From CAYZWU01 sp964482235 (GTDB lineage Bacteria > Planctomycetota > B15-G4 > CAYZWU01): 64,000 bases of DNA. A program made the position numbers and the translations under genes. Positions within the stretch are counted from its first letter, which is position 1. Every line of letters starts with the position of its first letter. Positions 42,918 to 51,351 of this stretch are shown one piece after another. The stretch is taken from the NCBI GenBank assembly GCA_964482235.1, contig CAYZWU010000027.1, positions 1 to 64,000 on the forward strand, written 5' to 3'. The notes below the pieces were generated by a model. That model searched no databases. It was given only the letters and a program-made list of their open reading frames with translations, and was not told the origin of the DNA.

Positions 42918-44267
42918 TCATGACCCCGTCGGCCAGTCCTGATCGGGACCCATGAGGATGTCGACTGCGCCGGGCAACAGCTCGGCCGGATGATTCCCGG
43001 CATTCTGCCTCCACCAGGCCTGCCACGACTCGAACAGTTCATCCCGCTCTGTCGGCATCGCTTCCATGGTCACCCAACCCGGCGCGAAGGAGATTCCCGG
43101 ACCGATCCCCTGGTGGCGAACATCCTTGAGCATCTCGATCGTCACGGTCAAGGACTTCTGCTCGAAGGCCAGCCTGATGGCCGCAAGGATTGCCGACCGC
43201 TCACCGGATTCAACGAGCGTCTCGAAGGCATCCCTGGCGGCTGTTTCCTTCTTCCAATCGTCGCTCCCTCCGCGGATCTTCTTGATGAGCCCGGCAAGAG
43301 CTCTCTCTTCACCGCAGACGATCAGCAGGCAGCCGGCACGGATCAACCCCTTCTCGAATGCGGGAAGCAGCTGTTTCCTGACATAGAATCTGTCTCCAGC
43401 CGTGAGCAGGATCCGGCTGATATCGAGGAGCTGATCGTCTTGCGGGTAGATGAGTGGATCCAGCATTTCAGGATCAACATCCTCCTCTCCGGGCTTCAGG
43501 CCGGCCTCCCATCTTTGCAGCCTTTCCTGGAACCTATGCCTGAGAACCGGAAGGCCTGCACCGTTGTCCAGGCGGGCAAAGTAATGGAGAAGGACGGTCT
43601 CCTCTCTTGGCGAGACTCCTTTCTTCAGGAGCTCGCGGGCGAATCCTTCCACGCGGTGGTCTTTCGCCTCGAGGAGACAGTTCAGGAGAACGGGTTTGTC
43701 ATGCCAGTTGAAGGGATGGCGGCTGCCCACTGCCTTGAGATGAGCTTCCTTCAGATAATCGAAGTTGCTCATTCGCTCGATCTGCTTCCGCACCAGATCG
43801 ACAAACTCGCTGCCGGAAAGGCTCTTCTCCTTGTATTCGGGCCCGGGGTACTCCTCGAGAGTTCCACTCAGCGGAACGATGGAGTTGCAGCACCATGACA
43901 GGAGCATGAGCCTGTTGTTCACACCGGACCGGGCAAAGACGACGACATCGACGTCGGTCGGAGTGTTGTGCTGTTCCCCCATGCACGAGGAGCCGGGAAT
44001 CGCATTGTCGAGCAGCATCTTCGAGAGATCGGCCGACTTGTCAGGACATCGAAGCACTTCGATCAGTTCCATCCTGAACAGGCTGCCTCCCGGCCACTCC
44101 TGCTTTCCCGCCGCGTGAAGACGCGCCACAAAGATGAAATCCGCCTCGAGGACACGCGAGTGGATCGTGTGATACCCTGGAATCGCTGCTGAACAGGGAT
44201 CAACCGCTCCCAGAAGAAGGAACAGGACGACCGTCAGTAGAATAGAGTTTGTTTTGTTCACCATCAA
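42918..44267 (-). CDS. Exported protein of unknown function
   Basis: 449 residues with a signal peptide (1-27, ending CSAA). Residues 30-160 are beta-rich with several Cys (LRCPDKS, SSCMGEQ, LSWCCNS). The C-terminal two thirds are helical and resemble HEAT-like repeats (VEGFARELLKKGVSPREETVLLHYF). No motif identifies a function. Two in-frame ATGs start the gene. Confidence 0.65.
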   Translation of the reverse strand: MMVNKTNSILLTVVLFLLLGAVDPCSAAIPGYHTIHSRVLEADFIFVARLHAAGKQEWPGGSLFRMELIEVLRCPDKSADLSKMLLDNAIPGSSCMGEQHNTPTDVDVVVFARSGVNNRLMLLSWCCNSIVPLSGTLEEYPGPEYKEKSLSGSEFVDLVRKQIERMSNFDYLKEAHLKAVGSRHPFNWHDKPVLLNCLLEAKDHRVEGFARELLKKGVSPREETVLLHYFARLDNGAGLPVLRHRFQERLQRWEAGLKPGEEDVDPEMLDPLIYPQDDQLLDISRILLTAGDRFYVRKQLLPAFEKGLIRAGCLLIVCGEERALAGLIKKIRGGSDDWKKETAARDAFETLVESGERSAILAAIRLAFEQKSLTVTIEMLKDVRHQGIGPGISFAPGWVTMEAMPTERDELFESWQAWWRQNAGNHPAELLPGAVDILMGPDQDWPTGS

Positions 44268-44375
44268 TTCACCTCCCTTGCACTGATCATTACACTATAC
44301 GTGTGCAGCCAACCGGTCGATGGTGAGTTCCCTTTTTTTTCGACTGGAGTCCGCTTCTCGACGCGGTAATTCGGG

Positions 44376-44795
44376 TCACTTCTGCGCCAGCAGAACGATC
44401 CCGGAAAGAGCCAGCACGATGCCGACGACCTTCTGGAAGCTCATCGGCTCCCGCAGGATCAGGAACGCCAGGATGACCGTCACGACGGGATAGAGAGCCG
44501 TGATCGTGACGATCCGGGACGCCTCACCCCTGGAGATGGCGAGGTAGTAGCAGATGTACGCGGCACAGGAGCAGACGCCCGCGCCGACGGCAAAGGCGAT
44601 CCCCTTCGCGCCGGCCACATTGCTGATCTCCTTTCGGGAGAGAAAGCCGATGACGGGAAAGATGGTCACGTATCCGAGGGTGGTGTAGAAGAGAAGCTGG
44701 CGGCTCGTGAGATAGGATGCCGAGATCTTGCCCAGCAGGCCCCACACTCCCCAGAGCAGGAAGGCCGACAAGGAAAAGAAAACCCATTGTGCCAT
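44376..44795 (-). CDS. Half-size EamA-type membrane transporter
   Basis: 139 residues from the ATG at 44795 (GAGGAAG upstream). Five hydrophobic helices form one EamA domain, with TALYPVVTVILAFLILREPM and the closing GIVLALSGIVLLAQK typical of drug/metabolite transporters. Most members have two such domains; single-domain forms act as dimers, like SMR proteins. Substrate unknown. Confidence 0.8.
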   Translation of the reverse strand: MAQWVFFSLSAFLLWGVWGLLGKISASYLTSRQLLFYTTLGYVTIFPVIGFLSRKEISNVAGAKGIAFAVGAGVCSCAAYICYYLAISRGEASRIVTITALYPVVTVILAFLILREPMSFQKVVGIVLALSGIVLLAQK

Positions 44796-44872
44796 GATTG
44801 CTGCTTCCTCGGTGAAGTGAGACAAGGAACAAATCCCACCTGAACCCGAACGATTCATCCGCTTTCTACTGC

Positions 44873-44991
44873 GGAGCCATGTGGTACCATATGGACTGCG
44901 TTGCATCACACGATTCGATCCTCGACCTGTCAAAAACAGGCCTCCGGTCGAATCGCGCAATGCGCCTTGCCACATGGTACCTCATGGCTCC
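44873..44991. repeat. 119-bp near-perfect palindrome (MITE/REP-like)
   Basis: The ends GGAGCCATG-GGTACCAT-TG (44873-44893 and 44971-44991) match as inverted repeats at 19 of 21 positions. Pairing continues inward (CGATTCGA/TCGAATCG) to a CCTGT/ACAGG tip with loop CAAAA. No coding content. It lies between the EamA gene start and the TPR gene end, in a ~300-base spacer otherwise without features. No second copy in the window. Confidence 0.8.
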
Positions 44992-45102
44992 TCGTAACGA
45001 AATCGGAAGAAACGTCCGGGTGTGCGAAATGAAAGAAGCAGTCCACACGGTTTTCAGCCGGCCTGCCGGGCCTGTCGGCGGCCCGGCAGACGGCGTTCCC
45101 TG

Positions 45103-46188
45103 TCAGAAGGGCCGGAAGAGATACCTGTGCGTCCGGGGAAGATCACCCGGATTGATGAACAGCTCGAGTCCGGGGATCGCCATGGCTTTCGAGTAGTTCT
45201 TGTCGAGCTTCCCGGCCCTGGCTCTCAGTTCCTTCATCCCCTCTCCGTCCCCCCATCCCATCTTGGCCTTGGCCAGCATCTCGTAGGAAAAGGCCTTCAA
45301 GGGAACGACCGGCTCCGTTTCCAGGTACCTCTTGATCGCCTCCTCCGCTTCCGGCAGGGCGCTCTCCTTCACACCCCTGTCCTTCATGACCCGCAGGAGG
45401 TGAAAGCGCCCCAGATCGAGAAGAAGCAGCTTCCTTGCCGGATCGGACTCGATCGCCGCCTCGATGTACTTCACGCCATCGTCGATCTGCATTCTGTAGA
45501 GACAGGCCTTGCCGAGTTCCTCGAGCACGTCGGCGTTCCCGTCGTGCGATTTCAGCACAGTCTTCCAGTAGTCGACCCTGTCAACATCGCCTGAGAGCAA
45601 AAGCGAGCGGGCCTTGGCTCCCCAGATCGGATCGCTCTTCTCCAGCATGGCGGCGTACTTGTCCGCCTTGGTCCTGTCTCCCCCCATGTCCGGCGGAAGC
45701 TGGGAGTGAAGCTCCACCAGGTAGAGCATGGCCAGGCGGTAGTCGGGCTTCGCCTTGACCGCCGCCTCGAAGGCCTCGCTGACCTGGCCGAACTTCTCCT
45801 TGACGCCGGAACCACCCTGTTTCATGGCCTTGTAGGCTCGCATGAAATGGACACGCCCGGCGAAGAGCGCGTATGACGCATTGTCCGGGTCGATTTCCAT
45901 CGCCTTCTCCACGTGGACAAGCAGCTCGTCCATCGATCCGTCGGGTACGAACTGCCCGAGGGAGATGTGGAACTTGGCCCTGGCCAGCTCGAAGTTTGCC
46001 GCCGCGCTGCCCGTCTTTTCAGAGACCGCCTTCTCGAGCAGCTCCCTGGCGTCGTCGGCTTTGCCGTTCATCCTCGTCTGATAGGCCTTATGAACGAGAT
46101 CGTCCTGATCGCCCGGCACGGAGCTCCAGGCGGCCAGGGAAAAAGAACAGAACAATGCAAGGGCCGCAACAACAAGTCTTGTTCTCAT
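45103..46188 (-). CDS. Exported TPR-repeat protein
   Basis: 361 residues from the ATG at 46188 (AAGGAGG 6 bases upstream). Signal peptide 1-20. Multiple TPR-like helix pairs (ARELLEKAVSEK, LLVHVEKAMEIDPDNASYALFAGRVH, VSEAFEAAVKAKPDYRLAMLYLVEL, GVKYIEAAIESDPARKLLLL) fill the chain, so it is a periplasmic protein-protein scaffold. Its upstream region holds a GTAAG-N6-CTTAC palindrome also found before the adjacent TetR gene, which probably regulates it. Confidence 0.8.
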   Translation of the reverse strand: MRTRLVVAALALFCSFSLAAWSSVPGDQDDLVHKAYQTRMNGKADDARELLEKAVSEKTGSAAANFELARAKFHISLGQFVPDGSMDELLVHVEKAMEIDPDNASYALFAGRVHFMRAYKAMKQGGSGVKEKFGQVSEAFEAAVKAKPDYRLAMLYLVELHSQLPPDMGGDRTKADKYAAMLEKSDPIWGAKARSLLLSGDVDRVDYWKTVLKSHDGNADVLEELGKACLYRMQIDDGVKYIEAAIESDPARKLLLLDLGRFHLLRVMKDRGVKESALPEAEEAIKRYLETEPVVPLKAFSYEMLAKAKMGWGDGEGMKELRARAGKLDKNYSKAMAIPGLELFINPGDLPRTHRYLFRPF

Positions 46189-46221
46189 GGCACCCTCCTT
46201 TCGAAAAAACAACTCTTTACC

Positions 46222-46237
46222 GTAAGCATCTACTTAC
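46222..46237. promoter_or_regulatory. Putative TetR operator in front of the TPR gene
   Basis: GTAAG (46222-46226), a 6-base spacer, then CTTAC (46233-46237), 34 bases before the TPR start codon. It has the same half-sites and spacing as the longer palindrome upstream of the TetR gene. Confidence 0.6.
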
Positions 46238-46258
46238 ACTTCAGACAAAATAAAAAGC

Positions 46259-46849
46259 TCAATCTCCATCGAGCAGCAGCCGGCCCGTCTCGGCGATCAG
46301 CTGCCGCCGCTGCCCGGCTGAAAGCAGATTCATCTCCCTGCCGATGTTGGCCACCGTGCCGAGTCCCATGACGGCCCAGGCCAGCAGCTCAGGGCTTGTC
46401 TCCTCGCCGATCCTGTCGCGGCCGGACTGATGATTCCCGATCTGCTGACTGATCAATCCGTGGAACCGGCTGTACATCTTCTTCAGGGCAGTACGGATCT
46501 CGGGATCGTCGCTCTCGCTCAGGCCGGCGAACACGATGCGGTAGAATCCGAACTCGCCGTGATGACGGCCCTCGTAATCGAGGATCCTCTCGGCCGCTGT
46601 GGACGCGCCGTCTTCCTGGTCGATGATCCTCTGCCACGTCTCGGCTGACAGGTCGTAGACATAGTCGATGGCTGCCAGGAACATCGCCTTTTTGCTGGGC
46701 CAGAGCCGGTAGAGGATGTTCTCCCGGATCCGGCACCGCTGAGCCAGCTCGGCCGTGGTGGTCCGCCGGTATCCCAGCTCGGAGAAGGTCCTGGCGACAA
46801 TGGGCAGGAACTCCCTTATCTTCTCCTCGCTCTGGCTTGGCCTCGGCAT
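46259..46849 (-). CDS. TetR/AcrR-family transcriptional regulator
   Basis: 196 residues. N-terminal helix-turn-helix (about 12-58): ARTFSELGYRRTTTAELAQRCRIRE followed by YRLWPSKKAMFLAAI, the standard TetR pattern. The C-terminal ~135 residues are the helical ligand-binding and dimerisation domain; ligand unknown. GAGGT precedes the start. A perfect 14-bp inverted repeat overlaps its promoter, indicating autorepression, and a shorter copy lies before the downstream TPR gene. Similar regulators sense small hydrophobic molecules or fatty acids. Confidence 0.9.
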   Translation of the reverse strand: MPRPSQSEEKIREFLPIVARTFSELGYRRTTTAELAQRCRIRENILYRLWPSKKAMFLAAIDYVYDLSAETWQRIIDQEDGASTAAERILDYEGRHHGEFGFYRIVFAGLSESDDPEIRTALKKMYSRFHGLISQQIGNHQSGRDRIGEETSPELLAWAVMGLGTVANIGREMNLLSAGQRRQLIAETGRLLLDGD

Positions 46850-46874
46850 CGTTCAACCTCGGATCGCAACGAAT

Positions 46875-46908
46875 CGATTAAATGTAAGTATCCGCTTACA
46901 TTTAATCG
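46875..46908. promoter_or_regulatory. TetR operator: 14-bp perfect inverted repeat
   Basis: CGATTAAATGTAAG (46875-46888), a 6-base spacer, and CTTACATTTAATCG (46895-46908). Arms are exactly complementary. It is centred about 42 bases upstream of the TetR start codon and overlaps the predicted -10 box. Confidence 0.8.
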
Positions 46909-46928
46909 GCAAACGGCTGCACCGTCAA
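46900..46928 (-). promoter_or_regulatory. Predicted sigma-70 promoter of the tetR gene
   Basis: On the minus strand, TTGACG (46928-46923) and TTAAAT (46905-46900) are spaced by exactly 17 bases. The -10 lies inside the palindrome, so a bound regulator would block polymerase. Confidence 0.6.
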
Positions 46929-47026
46929 TAACCAAAAAAATAATTCTTCATCGTGCCCCGCCTTCGACCGGCGGATCCGGCGGCGCCTCTTTTCGCATCA
47001 CGGCTGCGGAAGAGGAAACAGTGGAC

Positions 47027-48832
47027 TCATTCCTTCTCGATGACCCGCGGCCGAGGAACCTCGAGCTCTGACCGGAGAACATAGATGAAGGCGTCGTAAT
47101 CGTGAACGCGGCTCTGTCTCACATCCTCGCCGTGGAGCGCCATAAGACGCGGCCAGTCCACCGATTGGATCCGGTAGACGTCAAGGTTCGATTGGTAACC
47201 GATCTTGGCTGCAAGGCTTTCGAAGAGAGTCAGGCCGCCCTTGTCGAACAGGTAATATCCGTCCGCGGAAGCGGACCCGGCGGCCAGTTCCTTTTGGAAA
47301 TCCATCACGAAGTGGTTGTAGTTCGTGGCCGACGGCCTGCGCTCCTTCAGATCGACTCCCACTGTCTCCTCCAGCGAGAAGGCCAGGCCGTTCAGCATCA
47401 AGGTCTTGACCTTGCCCCGGGTCGATCGATGGACCTGATCCAGATAGGCGGCTTCCCGATAGAAATCCTCGCCATCGATCCGCCGCTTGACGGCGTGATA
47501 TCCGCCGCCCTTGAAGAGAACGAGGCCGTCCCCCAGCAGGTCTCCGCTGAACTCCGCCACGTTGCGGATGATGGTCCTCTGCCGGTTGCCCATGGAATTG
47601 TCGTGCGCCGCCATGTCCCAGAAGCTTGTCATCACCCGCTCCATGTAGGCGGGAGTCAGAAAGGGGTGGCCGCCCTTGATCCCCTTCTCCCTGGCAGCGG
47701 CCAGCAGACTGTCGATCCTGTCGCGCTCCTCTTTCCATCCCTTGCTTCGGAGAGTGTTGAAAGCAGGCAGGGAGAAGCCGCTGTCCACGCGCCGGAAGTA
47801 AGGCACGATGATCTTGTCGAGCACGATCTCGGGATACCATTCCATGTCGAGGCAGGCGATGCGGACCTGCCTGCCGGGATGATCCCTGTTCCAGGTGCGC
47901 AGCACCTCGAGAAGATCGACGACACTCTCCCAGGCCACCATCGGATGCAATGTGCTCTTCAGGAAAAGATGCGCCTTCTCGTCGCTCGCCTCGGAGATGT
48001 AATGATTGTAATACCCCGAGAAGGAGTAGTTGATCTCCAGGAAGACGGCACGGAGCCGCCCGCCGGCAAGGAGCTCCCTCACGATCCGGTTGAAGAGGCT
48101 GTTTATCCCCGCGTTCCAGTGGCTCTCGCCGATGAAGAGCACCTCCTGCCCCTTCACGAAACCGCTCAGCCAGCTCCGGAACTCCGGCGCAAGACCGTCC
48201 GGAGCGGAACCGGCCGCCACCGACTTCACCGTGATCGCCCCATCGGGAAGCGCAAGGTCCTCGAGGTCGCGCGCCGACGGATACCGGTCGAGCAGAGGCT
48301 CTCCGTCGAGCTGCAGCCCTCGCGTCCTGAAATCGCCCTCGATCAGGATCTCTCTCCTCCCGGACGTGACGGTGCATGCCCTGGTGCCGGTCCTGACGGT
48401 GAAGAGATCGCAGAATCCGGCCAGGGAGAGTCCGGTGAAGGCAATTCGCGTGTTCTCCCTGTTGCGGAGAAAAATGCCCGTTCTCCGATCAGCGAAAGCC
48501 TTCCCGCTGATCACGACCTTGCCGTCGCTCTCGATCTTCATCGGCAGGCCGAACCAATCGTGATGGCTGAACGCGGAAAGCGGGCCGAGAAAGATGATCC
48601 GTCCCTTTGGCAGGGCCTTCAATCCGCTCTCGCCGACCAGCCTGCCCTTCATCGCGCTCTGCTTCTGGTAGAAGTCGAAGATCTTCCGGGCGAAGGCCAT
48701 GTACTCGGCCTGTTCGGTTTCGTCTGCCAGCGTGCCGTGGATCCAGGTCCATCCGGGCTCCTCGGCCGCCGTCGCTGCCGAGGACGAACAAAGGAGAAGA
48801 AGAATGCCTGCCAAAGCGGTTGTCATCCTCAC
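47027..48832 (-). CDS. Exported erythromycin-esterase/ChaN-fold protein
   Basis: 601 residues with signal peptide (1-22). Residues ~220-480 carry the pattern of the EreA-like fold: VLFIGESHWNAG (Glu and His of the active site), AVFLEINY and AAHDNSMGNRQRTI, which parallels the RDxxMAxN motif. The N-terminal ~200 residues are unassigned. Family members are hydrolases or haem/iron-binding proteins; nothing here supports macrolide resistance. It starts inside the stop of the GH31 gene (4-base overlap), so the two are one operon. Confidence 0.65.
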   Translation of the reverse strand: MRMTTALAGILLLLCSSSAATAAEEPGWTWIHGTLADETEQAEYMAFARKIFDFYQKQSAMKGRLVGESGLKALPKGRIIFLGPLSAFSHHDWFGLPMKIESDGKVVISGKAFADRRTGIFLRNRENTRIAFTGLSLAGFCDLFTVRTGTRACTVTSGRREILIEGDFRTRGLQLDGEPLLDRYPSARDLEDLALPDGAITVKSVAAGSAPDGLAPEFRSWLSGFVKGQEVLFIGESHWNAGINSLFNRIVRELLAGGRLRAVFLEINYSFSGYYNHYISEASDEKAHLFLKSTLHPMVAWESVVDLLEVLRTWNRDHPGRQVRIACLDMEWYPEIVLDKIIVPYFRRVDSGFSLPAFNTLRSKGWKEERDRIDSLLAAAREKGIKGGHPFLTPAYMERVMTSFWDMAAHDNSMGNRQRTIIRNVAEFSGDLLGDGLVLFKGGGYHAVKRRIDGEDFYREAAYLDQVHRSTRGKVKTLMLNGLAFSLEETVGVDLKERRPSATNYNHFVMDFQKELAAGSASADGYYLFDKGGLTLFESLAAKIGYQSNLDVYRIQSVDWPRLMALHGEDVRQSRVHDYDAFIYVLRSELEVPRPRVIEKE

Positions 48833-50967
48833 CGGGTCATGTACCTCCAGGTGATCGCCCCCCAGGCAAACCGGTCCGCTGCCTCCTGCTCCGCGGCCGA
48901 TCCGCGCAGATCACCGGAAGCGGTGCGCTGCACGACGAGCTCCCTCCAGGAGCAGGCCCCCTTCTCGTGGTCGAAGGTCACTCCGTCGTCGTCGTAGAGC
49001 CGGTACGAGCCGGCCGCCGCGCCGTAATGACGCACCTCGAGGGGAACGACCTCTCCGGCACGGGGCACCTGCCTGCGCGGCGGCATGAGGGGAATGATCC
49101 CCCCATCCCTCACGAAGAGCGGAATCTTCTCGAGCCCGGGACGCACGGTGATCACCCCGCCCTCGCCGGCAAGCTCGCCCGTATGGAAGTCGTACCAGCG
49201 CCCCTCGGGCAGCACGACCCGCCGCTCCTTCTCCCCGGCGAAGAGAGGCGCCACAAGGAGGCTCTCCCCCACCATGAACTGATCGCTCACACCGGCCTTC
49301 TCTCCCTGCGGCGGGAATCCCGGCTCGAGGAGCATCGCCCGGATGGGCGGGATCCCCTCGAAGCGATACCGGGCAAAGGCGGTGTAGAGGTATGGCAGCA
49401 GGCGCATCCGAAGCAGGGCGACGTCGCGGACCGCCTCCTCCACGTCGGGAAAGGACCACGGCTTGGTGCCGTCGGCCCAGGCGTTGATCATCGCCATGGG
49501 CGAGAAGCAGACCGACTGCATCCGCCGCAACCACTCCTCGCCCGATCCCGACTTCCGCACCTCGGGCGTCCAGAGGAGGCCGCAGAGGCTGCTGCTGCAG
49601 AGGGCGGTGATGAAGTCGCGGTGGCTGTAGTAGTCGTTGTAGATCACGAAGGGGAAGCTCGACGCCCCGGCGTTCGACGCCCGGACCAGCCCGTACGTTC
49701 TCTGGTTCCGCGCACGAAACATCTCGGCCGTCATCCGCTGGAGCTCGAGGGCATAGACCTGCCGCATCTCCTCTCCCGTCAGGCCCGACGGGAAGCAGGC
49801 CGTGTCCGGCCAGAGCCAGACGTCGTACCCGTCGCACTCGTCCACCTTGTAGCCGCTCACGCCGAGGTCGAGGTGCTCCTTCTCGAAAAAATCGAGCACG
49901 ATCCCGCGCGCCTCGGGGAGGCGATAGTCGGGCACGATGCCGCACCAGACCGTGTGCGTACCCGACAGCGGCTCGAGGAGAGGAAAGAGCTTCGCCTCGG
50001 GGGAGACGAAGGGATTGATCCAGAGGTTGATGCGCACGCCGCTGGCGTTCATCTCGCCGAAGAAGCGGGTCGGCCGGCTGAACCTCCCGGGATCCCACTC
50101 GTAGGTGCAGGGATAGGACCGGCTCTGCCAGCCCGGCTCGAGGCCGACCACGTCGAGGGGGAATCCGTGCTCAACGAACTCATCCACCTCGCGCTTCACA
50201 TCGCTGTCGCTGTAGAGGGTGGGAACGCGGTGCCAGAAGCCGAGCCCCCATCGCGGCGGCAGGCATCCCCCGCCGCAGAAGAGGTTGTACCGGCGAACCA
50301 CGTCGAGCATCGTCGGTCCGCCGAAGACCACCACCTCCGCATCGTTGCCGGGCACGATGACCTCGACCAGATCGGAGGCTGGCCGGGCGGACCAGTTCCT
50401 GTCGCTGTTCCGGTCGCGCACCTCGGGCGGGTCGGCGCTGTCGGTCCGCACCGTCGTCCCGGTGTAGACTGTGATGTATCGCGCCGCATTGACGAGAACG
50501 CCGTACCCCTTGCTCGAGATGAAGAACGGCACCGGCGCGTGGGTGCGCCCGTTATCCTTCCCTCCGTAATGGTCCACGTGCAGGCGGTTGATACGCCCCC
50601 GCTGGTCGAGCGTCTTGAAGTTCAGGCCGAGCCCGTAGATCCGCTCTCCCTTTTCCAGGGGAAAGAGGAGGCACGTCTCCCCCTTGCGGGTGAACGCCCT
50701 GACCCGATCGGCAGGCAGGGGGAAGGGGACCTCGCCGAGCTCGGCGAGCGCCGCCTGGGCCGGCCGGATGCCGGCCGTATCGAGAAGGTTCGGTTCCGGC
50801 CGGCTGTTCTGCACCGCGGTCCAGACACCGGCCGCCTTCCCGCTCCAGACAAGAGGAGCCGGCTCGGGCATGGCGCGTTCGGAGCCCGGGGATGCGCAGC
50901 CCGCTCCGAGGAGAACGGAAACAACGGTTGGCACGACGATCGACAGGAGGGTTTTTCCATGCGGCAT
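48829..50967 (-). CDS. GH31 alpha-glycosidase lipoprotein
   Basis: 712 residues from the ATG at 50967, giving a signal peptide with lipobox LGAGC. Family GH31 features: N-terminal beta-sandwich, WGLGFWHRVPTLYSD, DVVGLEPGWQ, catalytic nucleophile Asp376 in SGYKVDECDG, and the C-terminal VGESLLVAPLFAGEKERRVVLPEG-type sheet. The family comprises retaining alpha-glucosidases, alpha-xylosidases and sulfoquinovosidases. The neighbouring sulfatase makes polysaccharide degradation a plausible role. Exact sugar unknown. Confidence 0.92.
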   Translation of the reverse strand: MPHGKTLLSIVVPTVVSVLLGAGCASPGSERAMPEPAPLVWSGKAAGVWTAVQNSRPEPNLLDTAGIRPAQAALAELGEVPFPLPADRVRAFTRKGETCLLFPLEKGERIYGLGLNFKTLDQRGRINRLHVDHYGGKDNGRTHAPVPFFISSKGYGVLVNAARYITVYTGTTVRTDSADPPEVRDRNSDRNWSARPASDLVEVIVPGNDAEVVVFGGPTMLDVVRRYNLFCGGGCLPPRWGLGFWHRVPTLYSDSDVKREVDEFVEHGFPLDVVGLEPGWQSRSYPCTYEWDPGRFSRPTRFFGEMNASGVRINLWINPFVSPEAKLFPLLEPLSGTHTVWCGIVPDYRLPEARGIVLDFFEKEHLDLGVSGYKVDECDGYDVWLWPDTACFPSGLTGEEMRQVYALELQRMTAEMFRARNQRTYGLVRASNAGASSFPFVIYNDYYSHRDFITALCSSSLCGLLWTPEVRKSGSGEEWLRRMQSVCFSPMAMINAWADGTKPWSFPDVEEAVRDVALLRMRLLPYLYTAFARYRFEGIPPIRAMLLEPGFPPQGEKAGVSDQFMVGESLLVAPLFAGEKERRVVLPEGRWYDFHTGELAGEGGVITVRPGLEKIPLFVRDGGIIPLMPPRRQVPRAGEVVPLEVRHYGAAAGSYRLYDDDGVTFDHEKGACSWRELVVQRTASGDLRGSAAEQEAADRFAWGAITWRYMTR

Positions 50968-51065
50968 GGGGAAGACCTCGAGGGAAGAAACGGGCAAGAC
51001 CACGATTCCTACAAACACGGGGACCTATCATAGATCGCAGGGAAGGGAAAAGAAAGATGGTGACC

Positions 51066-51232
51066 CTAGCAGACCGTTGAAAAAGTCATTCGAGCCGAAA
51101 GCGGATCTTTTGCGCCGGCTCTGCGTTGCCAAATCCTCAGCGAATCCACTGATTCGCCTGCGGTTTGGCGCCTTGATCCGACATAAAATCTCTCGCTTTC
51201 GATCGTGAAGCACTTTTTCAACGGCCTGCTAG
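51066..51232. mobile_element. 167-bp MITE-like palindromic element
   Basis: Terminal inverted repeats of 21 bases with one mismatch (51066-51086 and 51212-51232): CTAGCAG-CCGTTGAAAAAGT. Further imperfect pairing lies inside, and there is no transposase. It sits in the ~380-base divergent spacer between the GH31 and sulfatase genes, about 120 bases before the sulfatase start. A truncated relative is at 15290-15323. Such elements are mobilised by a transposase encoded elsewhere. Confidence 0.7.
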
Positions 51233-51351
51233 GCGGCGCCATCTCTTTCAGTAGTGAAAGGCCGGAGCCTGATGATAGAATCTCACTGTACCCGAAGGCT
51301 TCGCGTTCTACCTCCATATCCGATCATGAACAGAGAGCAAAAGGAGTGAAG

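Noticed and set aside
47027..48832. Macrolide resistance by erythromycin esterase
   Set aside because: Only the general fold motifs match; the protein is exported and much longer than EreA, so resistance is not supported.
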